Position numbers and translations under genes: made by a program. The notes beneath the pieces were generated by a model. It did no database searches, had not been told where the DNA came from, and was given only the letters and a program-made list of their open reading frames with translations. 6,858 nt of DNA from positions 1 through 6,858 of the forward strand of contig JAJYPZ010000058.1 in the NCBI GenBank assembly GCA_021794855.1, given 5' to 3'. Positions 1 to 6,722 of this stretch are shown here, one piece after another. Within the stretch, counting starts at the first letter, position 1, and the number at the start of each line of letters is the position of its first letter. Source of the DNA: Pseudomonadota bacterium. GTDB taxonomy: Bacteria; Pseudomonadota; Gammaproteobacteria; Burkholderiales; Sulfuriferulaceae.

Positions 1-53
1 ATCAAAGGATACGCTTCGCTCGCGACAAATAATACCCGTGTTATTGCCTGCAT
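1..53 (-). CDS. glgA: Glycogen synthase GlgA, N-terminal fragment (cut by window edge)
   Basis: An ATG at 53-51 opens a minus-strand frame that runs off the left edge after 17 codons, reading MQAITRVLFVASEAYPL. The core VLFVASEAYPL is the characteristic first beta-strand and loop of bacterial GT5 glycogen synthases (E. coli type: LFV.SE..PL.KTGGL); the following KTGG ADP-glucose-binding loop would lie just outside the window. GlgA transfers glucose from ADP-glucose to the non-reducing end of an alpha-1,4-glucan in the cytoplasm. The start lies 2 bp after the glgB stop and has a GGA Shine-Dalgarno core six bases upstream inside the glgB end, so it belongs to the same operon and is probably translated by ribosomes leaving glgB. 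GlgA uses the product of the upstream glgC. Only the first 17 residues are visible, so integrity of the rest is unknown. Confidence 0.88.
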   Translation of the reverse strand, partial: MQAITRVLFVASEAYPL

Positions 54-55
54 TA

Positions 56-2215
56 TTATTCCGTTTTCAATTTCAGGTAAATTGCCGCCAGGGGCGGCAG
101 CGTCAATGACAGCGAATAAGCAAAACCCATCCATGGGATATTGTCACTATGAATGATTCCGGCGTTGCCGCTATTACTACCGCCGTAATAAGCGGAGTCC
201 GAGTTCAGGATTTCCCGATACAGACCGGATTGACCTACACCGATGCGATAGCTCTGTCTCGGTACCGGAGTAAAATTCAGAACGACGACAATCTGTTCGG
301 TATCGCCATGCCGCAGCAGGCTTAATACCGATTGATCGCTATCGTGACAGTTGATCCAGGAAAATCCCTGCGCGCTGAAATCGTATTGATACAGCGCTGG
401 TTCGGTACGGTATAATCGGTTTAAATCTCCTGTCAGACGCCAAATTCCTTCGTGTGCAGGAAACTGCCGTAACATCCAGTCGAGTTCGCCGTTAACCTGC
501 CACTCGTTCCATTGAGCGAACTCACTGCCCATAAACAGGAGTTTTTTACCCGGGTGCGCATATTGCCAGGCGTAAAACAAGCGCAGATTAGCAAATTTCT
601 GCCAGTAATCTCCCGGCATTTTATCCAGCATACTGCCTTTAAGATGTACGACTTCGTCGTGCGACAGCGGCAGGACGAAATTTTCCGTATAAGAATATAT
701 CTGGCTGAATGTGAGTTGATCGTGATGGAATTTACGATGAACGGGGTCTTGTTCGATATATTTCAGGTTATCGTTCATCCATCCCATATTCCATTTCATC
801 GAAAAACCCAGACCGCCCAATTCCACCGGCCGCGAGACCATCGGCCATGCCGTGGATTCTTCCGCTATCGTCAGCACTCCGGCAAATCTTCCGTGAACGA
901 CGGTATTGAGCTCGCGCAAAAAGGCGATCGCTTCCAGATTTTCGCGACCGCCGTATTGATTCGGCGCCCATTCGCCGTCCTTGCGAGAATAGTCCAGATA
1001 AATCATCGACGCCACCGCGTCTACGCGCAATCCATCGATATGGAATTCTTCCAGCCAGAACACCGCATTAGCCAACAAAAAATTCTTGACCTCGTTACGG
1101 CCGTAATCGAAGATCAGCGTGCCCCAATCCTGATGTTCGCCGCGTCTCGGATCTGCATGCTCGTACAGCGGCTCTCCGATAAAACGTGCAAGAGCGAAAT
1201 CGTCCCGGGGAAAATGAGCGGGTACCCAATCCAGAATGACACCGATATCTGCATGATGGCAGGCGTCGACAAACGCCCGAAAATCATCTGGCGAACCAAA
1301 ACGAGCGGTAGGCGCATAATAACCGGAAACCTGATATCCCCACGATTCGTCCAGCGGATATTCGGCAACCGGCAACAGTTCGATATGCGTATAACCGAGT
1401 TCTTGCACATACGGAATCAGATGCAGCGCCAGTTCGGCCCAGTTATAGAACCCGCCGTCCGCGTGCCGGCGCCACGAACCGGCTTGCAATTCGTAGATAC
1501 TCACAGGCTGATGCTGCCAGTCGAAGCGTTCCCGCCTTCCCAGCCATTCGCTATCATTCCAGCTATGCCGGCTCGGCGCAGAAATGCAGGAAGCGGTCTC
1601 AGGCCGCATGAACGTTTGCTGCGCGTAGGGATCTGCCTTGATAGCCAATTGGCCGTGCCGCCCCAAAATTTCGTATTTGTAAGCCATGCCGGCTGCAAGA
1701 CCGGGAATAAACAGCTCCCAGACGCCGCTTTCGCCGCGAGAGCGCATCGGGTGGCTACGGCCGTCCCATCGGTTGAAATCGCCGACGACGCTCACTCTTT
1801 GCGTCGCCGGAGCCCAGACCGCAAACTGGCAACCGGAAATTCCGTCTATGACGGTAACGCGACTGCCGAGAATTTTCCAGGCGTGGTGATGTCTGCCTTC
1901 AGCCAGCAAATACAAATCCAGATTGCCAATCTGGGCTGGAAACGTATAAGGACTGATAGCCTTGTGCCAAGCTCCATTCGATTTGTCGCGCCATTCCAGC
2001 AGCGGATGGGCTACGCTCCGTTCAGCGATGCGCAGTTCGAATACGTCGGTGCCCGGCAGCCGTTCCAGTGTCGTGCCGTCGCTCAAGCGTATAGATTCTG
2101 CAGTCGGCACGAACATCCTCAGCAGCCAGCTGCCGTCTGCTTGCATATGCCAGCCCAGCAGACTGAAAGGATCATGATGCTGTCCTCGCACAAGTCGATC
2201 CAGTGAATTTTTCAT
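56..2215 (-). CDS. glgB: 1,4-alpha-glucan (glycogen) branching enzyme GlgB, GH13 with CBM48
   Basis: GlgB cuts an alpha-1,4 chain and re-attaches it in alpha-1,6 linkage, making glycogen branches in the cytoplasm. The 719-aa product is close to E. coli GlgB (728 aa). It has an N1 module starting with HHDPFSLLGWH (about residues 5-100), a CBM48/N2 module (FAVWAPATQRVSVVGDFNRWDG, about 110-215), a GH13 barrel (about 235-610) and a C-terminal beta domain. Catalytic motifs are intact: DWVPAHF (Asp329), GLRVDAVASM (nucleophile Asp399), TIAEES (acid/base Glu452) and LSHDEV (Asp520). All three catalytic residues sit exactly six positions before E. coli Asp405, Glu458 and Asp526. The ATG at 2215 is chosen because it begins MKNSLDRLVRG just before the conserved HHDPFSLLG and overlaps the malQ stop as ATGA. 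An in-frame ATG at 2299 would add 28 unrelated residues inside malQ. No good Shine-Dalgarno precedes 2215, so translation probably depends on coupling to malQ. Two usually conserved histidines are replaced (Gln244 in YELQAGSW, Tyr286 in AEYPL). Confidence 0.97.
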   Translation of the reverse strand: MKNSLDRLVRGQHHDPFSLLGWHMQADGSWLLRMFVPTAESIRLSDGTTLERLPGTDVFELRIAERSVAHPLLEWRDKSNGAWHKAISPYTFPAQIGNLDLYLLAEGRHHHAWKILGSRVTVIDGISGCQFAVWAPATQRVSVVGDFNRWDGRSHPMRSRGESGVWELFIPGLAAGMAYKYEILGRHGQLAIKADPYAQQTFMRPETASCISAPSRHSWNDSEWLGRRERFDWQHQPVSIYELQAGSWRRHADGGFYNWAELALHLIPYVQELGYTHIELLPVAEYPLDESWGYQVSGYYAPTARFGSPDDFRAFVDACHHADIGVILDWVPAHFPRDDFALARFIGEPLYEHADPRRGEHQDWGTLIFDYGRNEVKNFLLANAVFWLEEFHIDGLRVDAVASMIYLDYSRKDGEWAPNQYGGRENLEAIAFLRELNTVVHGRFAGVLTIAEESTAWPMVSRPVELGGLGFSMKWNMGWMNDNLKYIEQDPVHRKFHHDQLTFSQIYSYTENFVLPLSHDEVVHLKGSMLDKMPGDYWQKFANLRLFYAWQYAHPGKKLLFMGSEFAQWNEWQVNGELDWMLRQFPAHEGIWRLTGDLNRLYRTEPALYQYDFSAQGFSWINCHDSDQSVLSLLRHGDTEQIVVVLNFTPVPRQSYRIGVGQSGLYREILNSDSAYYGGSNSGNAGIIHSDNIPWMGFAYSLSLTLPPLAAIYLKLKTE
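60..62 (-). promoter_or_regulatory. Shine-Dalgarno core for glgA
   Basis: On the minus strand the end of glgB reads CGGAATAATAATG. The GGA at 62-60 sits six bases before the glgA ATG (53-51), inside the last sense codons of glgB. This is a modest site, but its position is right and it supports the glgA start chosen. Confidence 0.55.
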
Positions 2216-3573
2216 ATTTTCAAACGCTCGCTTCTTTGTAATTGGCGGTATAGGCAGGCTGCAATCGAATCCGGCAAATCTGCCCAGAAAAAACGCCATA
2301 ACCAGTTGCCCTCCACGGTACCCGGCGTATTCATGCGAGCTGTGCCGTCGAGGTCTAATATATCCTGCAAAGGAATTATCGCCAACTCGGCATGACTGTT
2401 CAAAACCGTATCGATCATCACCGGCGCCAGATTGACGGCGTCGTGGATAGCCAGCGTCGAGAGTACATGTGACTGCTGACCGCTATCCAGTTCTGCGAAC
2501 CAGCCTTTTAATGTGTTATTGTCGTGCGTGCCGGTATAATAAATTTTATCGAGCGTCACATTTTGCGGTTTATGCGGATTGTCGGGGTAGCCGTCGAAGG
2601 CAAATTGCAGTACGCTCATGCCCGGCAAATGAAATCGTTTGCGCAAGGCGACGACTTCTTCGGTAATCAATCCCAGATCTTCGGCTACCAGCGGTACAGT
2701 GCCCATTTCATCATGGATGCGCTGCAATAGCGCCTCGCCGGGTACATTTTTCCAATATCCTTCTATCGCCGTCGGACAACTAGCCGGTATCGTCCACGAC
2801 GAAGACAAACCGCGAAAATGATCTATCCGCACCAGATCGAAAAATTCGAAATGATAACGCAGTCGTTCGCGCCACCAGGCGAAATCGGTTTGCTGCATAT
2901 ATTCCCAGTTATATTGCGGATTGCCCCAACGCTGTCCGGTTGCGGAAAAGTAATCCGGTGGCACTCCCGCTACCAGCGTCGGCTGTCCGGTCTCGTCCAG
3001 CAGGAAATAATCCGGATGCGCCCAGACATCTGCGCTATCGTGTGCAACAAACAAAGGCATATCGCCGAACAAGGCGATTTGTTTTTTTCCGGCATAAGCC
3101 CGTAAATCTTGCCAGTACGCATACAATTGATATTGGTGCCGTATATAATTATTGATCTGGGTTCGATATTTCCGACCGAATGTCAGCAATGCCTCCGGAT
3201 CGCGGTGGCGCAGCGGTTCCGGCCAGGCCATCCAGGGCATGCATTCATGATGCTGCTTGATTACCATGAATAAAGCGTAATTATCTATCCAGTGGCGCTG
3301 CCGCCGGTACCAGAGTTTGAATGCTGTATCGGTGAGTTTGACCGTGGGCAATCTTTCCGGAAACAACAATGGATTCAAGGCGAATGCCGAAGCACACTGA
3401 TAAGGCGAAATGCCTGCCAACGGGACTCCCAGCGGCAGCATCTGCCAGACCGACATCCCTGCGCTGGCGAGCCAGTCCATCCACCGCATGGCATCGCCGT
3501 CCAGCCGTCCTGAAGGTAAAGAGCTCGGATGCAGCAATATGCCGGCCTGCCGGATATCGCCTTTGCCATTCAT
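2212..3573 (-). CDS. malQ: 4-alpha-glucanotransferase (amylomaltase) MalQ, GH77, short form
   Basis: MalQ moves glucan units between maltooligosaccharides, releasing glucose and building longer chains. The 453-aa product carries the GH77 signature throughout: GILLHPSSLPS near the N terminus, SPYQCASAF, then GDMPLFVAHDSADVWA (about 170-185), RIDHFRG (nucleophile Asp251), VAEDLG (acid/base Glu298), FDGYPDNPH and GTHDNNT (third carboxylate Asp351). The 47-residue gap from nucleophile to acid/base equals that of Thermus aquaticus amylomaltase (293 to 340, from memory), and the C-terminal part is of similar length. The protein is nevertheless about 40-45 residues shorter than the usual 490-500. 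The missing part lies after NPLLFPERLP (about residues 68-85), where most homologues have a linker and helices before the WIDNYALF segment, which is present here. The start overlaps the GH57 stop (ATGA) and has a good AAGGA site seven bases upstream; the stop overlaps the glgB start. In the operon it probably reshapes short glucans for GlgA and GlgB or works in breakdown. Confidence 0.95.
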   Translation of the reverse strand: MNGKGDIRQAGILLHPSSLPSGRLDGDAMRWMDWLASAGMSVWQMLPLGVPLAGISPYQCASAFALNPLLFPERLPTVKLTDTAFKLWYRRQRHWIDNYALFMVIKQHHECMPWMAWPEPLRHRDPEALLTFGRKYRTQINNYIRHQYQLYAYWQDLRAYAGKKQIALFGDMPLFVAHDSADVWAHPDYFLLDETGQPTLVAGVPPDYFSATGQRWGNPQYNWEYMQQTDFAWWRERLRYHFEFFDLVRIDHFRGLSSSWTIPASCPTAIEGYWKNVPGEALLQRIHDEMGTVPLVAEDLGLITEEVVALRKRFHLPGMSVLQFAFDGYPDNPHKPQNVTLDKIYYTGTHDNNTLKGWFAELDSGQQSHVLSTLAIHDAVNLAPVMIDTVLNSHAELAIIPLQDILDLDGTARMNTPGTVEGNWLWRFFWADLPDSIAACLYRQLQRSERLKI

Positions 3574-5297
3574 TCGACATTCCTTCGCATCGTTCCCGCA
3601 TTGGCTGCATTACCGCCCCCCAACGAAAGCGGAACGGCAAGATTGGCAGGCGGCGTTACTTTAATCAGCGCATACAATTCGTATAGTTGTTCGCGATACA
3701 ATCGTTCGAAATCGCGCACGCTACCGGTAGGGTTATAATCCCCGAACCACCAGAACCAGTCGGAACCCTCGCATATCGCTAATTGCCGGATTACTTGCTG
3801 CCGTATTTCGGCGTCCGGATTATTCTCCTGCAAAGCCTGATCTACCGCCAGCTTCGCTGCCACCAGATAATCCCAACCCCGATTTTTGTCGGGCGAACCT
3901 ATCCACGTCGACAAAGAACCGTATACCCAGCTCCCTGCGCAGATGCGCGGCAGAGGTTTTGCAGTAAGACGATCGGCCGCTTCCTTAAATGTAACCGTAT
4001 GAATCCATGATGATTCAGACAGTGCGGCATACAAACCGTCCAGAAAGTAATGACCGTTATCCGGATAATATTCCCAGGCATTTTCGCCGTCGAGGATAAT
4101 ACTGATTACATGCTCTCCGGTTTTTTCACCTAAAAAATTCGCAACATTGCGAATGTGCTGGATCAAATCCCCTACCGCATCGTCGGCATGCCAGTCACTA
4201 TAACGAAAACCGATCAAATCGGACAAACCGTCGTCGCGGAAAAATAGGCGGACTTCGCTGCCCGTATATTGATAGGGAGAAAACAGATCGCGTTTACTAT
4301 TGACGATTTCTTCAGGGATGTCCGATAAACGGCAGCTGTTTCGCCATACGCCTTCGCCGGTTGCCGTCCAGCTGATGCCGTATTCGTCCAGTAACTCTAC
4401 CGCGTCTTCGCTGACAGCCCCTTCCGCCAGCCAGACGCCATCGGGACGTCGACCGAAATAATGTTCGAATGCCGTCAAACCCTGCTCTATATGCCAGCGG
4501 CTGCGCTCGTCCCCGCCCGGATATCCGGCTGCCTGAGGCCGGGGTGCGTTCGGCATTGCGCAGGCCATGTTGTCGAAGCTTTCCAGCAAAGGGATAATGG
4601 GATGACCATATGGCGTCATCGACAATTCGATTTGACCCCGTTCCGCCAGCGCACGATAACGCGGTATCAGATTGCGCAAAACATCCCGGATCAGACTCAG
4701 CAAATCCCGCCGTTGCTGAACGGTATAATTGGCGCCCTGCTCGAACATCGCTTGCACCAAAGGCTGATCGCGCAGACTGAATCCGAGCCAGACCAGATGA
4801 TACCAGGTCAGCAAATCCAGAAAATATTGATCGTTCAGATAATTATAGGAATAAGGTACGTTTTCCACACCGATGTTCACATTTTCGGTCGCGCCGATCA
4901 TCCGCAACAGACGGCTGAAAGCCGGATAAGGATGTATCATCCGTGGTGCATTGCAGCGCTGGCAATCGTGGATCAATTGTACGCGTTCCGCCGGATCGTC
5001 CGGGACCGGCTGAGCACCCGCCAATATATTCAGCATACGATCCTGTATAGCTGTGCCATCGTTCAGAAAGCGTCCGATCTGTGACGTATAATCGTCGATC
5101 TGTTCGAGTAGTATCGGTGTAAAATTAACTACCGTACGCATCGCAGGATAACGCTCAAGATGCGCCGCCATATCGCTGTAATCCTTAATTCCGTGGAGAT
5201 ATACCCAGGGCAGGCGATATTCTCCCGTCAGGCCGTGACGGTAATACGGCTGATGCATATGCCAGCACAACACTACATTTATTCGCTTATCAGTCAT
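3570..5297 (-). CDS. GH57 family glycoside hydrolase / alpha-glucan-active enzyme (COG1449-like)
   Basis: The 575-aa protein is a GH57 enzyme. It opens with a beta-strand and the family motif CWHMHQPYY (HQP at 15-17). Further motifs follow: GQIELSMTPYGHPIIPLL (about 221-238), GVWLAEGAVS with the predicted nucleophile Glu292, and SIILDGENAWEYY with the predicted acid/base Asp403. A helical C-terminal part contains GSWVYGSLSTWIG (about 455-467) and EGSDWFWWFGDYNP (about 510-523), both typical of the amylopullulanase/alpha-amylase-like GH57 branch. No signal peptide or membrane segment is seen, so it is probably cytoplasmic. GH57 includes alpha-amylases, amylopullulanases, 4-alpha-glucanotransferases and branching enzymes; the sequence does not tell which activity applies. 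Its place between glgC and malQ points to maltooligosaccharide or glycogen remodelling. The ATG at 5297 gives MTDKRINVVLCWHMHQP, matching usual family N termini, with GGA six bases upstream. The frame is open to a TTG at 5390, but the extra residues do not look conserved. The stop overlaps malQ by ATGA. Confidence 0.92.
   Translation of the reverse strand: MTDKRINVVLCWHMHQPYYRHGLTGEYRLPWVYLHGIKDYSDMAAHLERYPAMRTVVNFTPILLEQIDDYTSQIGRFLNDGTAIQDRMLNILAGAQPVPDDPAERVQLIHDCQRCNAPRMIHPYPAFSRLLRMIGATENVNIGVENVPYSYNYLNDQYFLDLLTWYHLVWLGFSLRDQPLVQAMFEQGANYTVQQRRDLLSLIRDVLRNLIPRYRALAERGQIELSMTPYGHPIIPLLESFDNMACAMPNAPRPQAAGYPGGDERSRWHIEQGLTAFEHYFGRRPDGVWLAEGAVSEDAVELLDEYGISWTATGEGVWRNSCRLSDIPEEIVNSKRDLFSPYQYTGSEVRLFFRDDGLSDLIGFRYSDWHADDAVGDLIQHIRNVANFLGEKTGEHVISIILDGENAWEYYPDNGHYFLDGLYAALSESSWIHTVTFKEAADRLTAKPLPRICAGSWVYGSLSTWIGSPDKNRGWDYLVAAKLAVDQALQENNPDAEIRQQVIRQLAICEGSDWFWWFGDYNPTGSVRDFERLYREQLYELYALIKVTPPANLAVPLSLGGGNAANAGTMRRNVE
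3581..3585 (-). promoter_or_regulatory. Shine-Dalgarno site for malQ
   Basis: The minus strand reads AAGGA at 3585-3581, seven bases before the malQ ATG (3573-3571). It lies within the last codons of the GH57 gene. It gives malQ its own initiation signal besides the ATGA overlap, unlike glgB, which has no comparable site. Confidence 0.7.
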
Positions 5298-5397
5298 AAT
5301 CATTCCAATCAATGGCGCGCAATGTACGCGGCCGGCGGGGCTCGAAAGAACCATGTTTAACGGAATATGAGCGAACCCGTACTTTTGCAAACAATCC
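5298..5397. other. glgC-GH57 intergenic spacer, the only real gap in the operon
   Basis: This 100-bp stretch separates the glgC stop from the chosen GH57 start. It includes a GC-rich patch with a small imperfect inverted repeat (ggcgcg at 5314-5319, loop caatgta, cgcg then bulged g and cc at 5327-5333). No T-run follows it in the direction of transcription, so it is not a convincing intrinsic terminator. I see no convincing -35/-10 pair on the minus strand. It may simply be untranslated leader, or a site of mRNA processing or partial attenuation; those are guesses. The GH57 reading frame stays open through it, so a longer GH57 N terminus starting at TTG 5390 or ATG 5354 cannot be fully excluded. 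Confidence 0.5.
5304..5306 (-). promoter_or_regulatory. Weak Shine-Dalgarno core deciding the GH57 start
   Basis: The minus strand reads TTGGAATGATTATG. The GGA at 5306-5304 is six bases from the ATG at 5297-5295 but directly abuts the ATG at 5303-5301, so spacing favours the 5297 start. The site is weak, so the choice rests also on the expected N terminus of the family. Confidence 0.45.
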
Positions 5398-6693
5398 CTA
5401 CCGGTATAAATGCTGTCCCAGCATTTCGGGCGTCACCAGCACTATACCTTCTTTGGTCACATGATAACGTTGCGCGTCTTGTTCCAGATCTTCGCCGATG
5501 ACGGTATCGTCCGGGATAATGCAGGCTTTATCTATAATGGCACGGGTTATGCGGCAATTCCGGCCTATCCGTACTTTGGGAAGGACGACGCTGTCTTTGA
5601 CCAGACTGAAATTTTCAATCAGGCAACCGAAAAACACGATGCAGCGTTTCAGACGCGCTCCCGAAATAATGCAGCCCGCCGAAACCAGCGAATCAATCGC
5701 TTCGCCGCGCCGGCCTTCGTCGTCAAAAATGAATTTCGCCGGTGCCGATTGCGGTTGATAGGTCCAGATCGGCCATTCCCTGTCGTATAAATTCAGTTCG
5801 GGGTCGATCGCGCACAATTCCATGTTGGATTTCCAGTAAGAATATACCGTCCCGACATCGCGCCAGTAACCGGGCTCTCCGGTATCCTTGCGAAAAGGAT
5901 ATGCCAGAGCGAGCGAGGTATGGATATTCTCAGGTATGATATCGCGGCCGAAATCATGTGACGAATCGCGATGCTCGGCATCGGCGATCAAGGTATTGAA
6001 CAAAAATTCGGTAGAAAATACGTAAATCCCCATGGAAGCGAGCGCGGTATCGGGTTTGCCCGGCATCGCTTCCGGTTCGGGTGGTTTTTCGGTGAATTTT
6101 GTAATACGCATATTTTCATCGACCGACATTACGCCGAATTCGGATGCTTCATCACGCGGCACTTCAATACATCCTACGGTAAAATCCGCGCCCGATTCAA
6201 CGTGCCGCAACAGCATGGCGGAATAGTCCATGGTATAAATATGATCGCCGCCGAGCACGATGACATATTGAGGATCGTGCCTCCGAACGATATCCAGATT
6301 CTGGAACAGCGCGTCGGCCGTACCCTGATACCACTCCTTTTTATGGGTACGCTGCTGCGCCGGCAGAATTTCGACGAATTCGCCGATCTCGGCACGCATG
6401 AAACTCCAGGCCCGTTGCAGATGGCGTATCAGCGAATGCGATTTATATTGAGTCAGCACGCCTATCCGCCTGAGCCCGGAATTGACGCAATTCGACAAGG
6501 CGAAATCGATGATGCGATATTTCCCGCCGAACGGCACCGCAGGTTTGGCGCGCCATGCCGTCAGATTTTTCAGGCGCGAACCTTCGCCGCCGGCCAACAC
6601 TAGAACCAAGGTCCTGCGCGTGAATTCGGTGACCATTTTCGGCTCTGTATAATAGCGATATAATTTTTCTTGTTCTGATTTCGTTATTGTCAT
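5398..6693 (-). CDS. glgC: Glucose-1-phosphate adenylyltransferase (ADP-glucose pyrophosphorylase) GlgC
   Basis: GlgC makes ADP-glucose and pyrophosphate from ATP and glucose-1-phosphate, the committed and normally allosterically controlled step of bacterial glycogen synthesis. The 431-aa product equals E. coli GlgC in length. It shows the nucleotidyltransferase loop VLVLAGGEGSRLKNLT (about 30-45), RAKPAVPFGGKYRIIDFALSNC (about 48-69), WYQGTADA (Trp121, Tyr122), GGDHIYTMDY (catalytic Asp150, E. coli Asp142), FTEKP (Lys203, E. coli Lys195), SHDFG, YWRDVGT and a C-terminal left-handed beta-helix domain ending EGIVLVTPEML. Catalytic residues are intact. Several residues that bind fructose-1,6-bisphosphate or AMP in E. 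coli are replaced: Lys39 by Trp47, His46 by Pro54, Arg386 by Lys389, Arg419 by Pro422 and Arg423 by Gly426. The activator may therefore differ. The N terminus is eight residues longer than in E. coli. The ATG at 6693 is preferred over one at 6636 because it has a strong AAGGAG site. It follows glk by 29 bp. Confidence 0.97.
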   Translation of the reverse strand: MTITKSEQEKLYRYYTEPKMVTEFTRRTLVLVLAGGEGSRLKNLTAWRAKPAVPFGGKYRIIDFALSNCVNSGLRRIGVLTQYKSHSLIRHLQRAWSFMRAEIGEFVEILPAQQRTHKKEWYQGTADALFQNLDIVRRHDPQYVIVLGGDHIYTMDYSAMLLRHVESGADFTVGCIEVPRDEASEFGVMSVDENMRITKFTEKPPEPEAMPGKPDTALASMGIYVFSTEFLFNTLIADAEHRDSSHDFGRDIIPENIHTSLALAYPFRKDTGEPGYWRDVGTVYSYWKSNMELCAIDPELNLYDREWPIWTYQPQSAPAKFIFDDEGRRGEAIDSLVSAGCIISGARLKRCIVFFGCLIENFSLVKDSVVLPKVRIGRNCRITRAIIDKACIIPDDTVIGEDLEQDAQRYHVTKEGIVLVTPEMLGQHLYR

Positions 6694-6700
6694 TACTCGT

Positions 6701-6706
6701 CTCCTT
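6701..6706 (-). promoter_or_regulatory. Strong Shine-Dalgarno site for glgC
   Basis: The minus strand reads AAGGAGACGAGTAATG, with AAGGAG at 6706-6701, seven bases before the ATG at 6693-6691. It is the strongest ribosome-binding site in the window and settles the glgC start, which gives a longer N terminus than the internal ATG at 6636 with no such site. It lies in the 29-bp gap after glk. Confidence 0.85.
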
Positions 6707-6722
6707 CATCACTCTCGCTAAA

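Noticed and set aside
411..416. TATAAT on the plus strand (also at 2535-2540 and 4724-4729), resembling -10 boxes
   Set aside because: All lie inside coding sequence on the strand opposite to the genes, with no plus-strand gene to drive; they look like chance results of codon use.
512..2206. 564-codon open frame on the plus strand, antisense to glgB
   Set aside because: Its codons are in exact register with the glgB codons on the other strand, so it stays open only because glgB avoids TTA, CTA and TCA codons. The translation shows no recognisable family, and glgB has a full set of catalytic motifs.
2216..2299. 28-residue N-terminal extension of GlgB from the ATG at 2299
   Set aside because: It lies inside the end of malQ, is unlike GlgB N termini, and the ATGA overlap start at 2215 fits the conserved beginning of the family.
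4461..5084. 207-codon plus-strand frame antisense to the GH57 gene
   Set aside because: Same codon-register shadow effect; the GH57 protein on the minus strand has conserved motifs across this span.
5314..5333. Possible intrinsic terminator after glgC
   Set aside because: The stem is short and bulged and no T-run follows it on the minus strand; the downstream genes clearly belong to the same pathway.
5298..5390. 31-residue N-terminal extension of the GH57 protein from TTG 5390 (or from ATG 5354)
   Set aside because: The added residues do not form a signal peptide or resemble the family, whose members usually start a few residues before the HQP motif. The ATG at 5297 has better spacing to GGA.
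5971..6603. 210-codon plus-strand frame antisense to glgC
   Set aside because: Codon register matches glgC exactly and the minus-strand product aligns with E. coli GlgC throughout; no family is recognisable in the antisense product.
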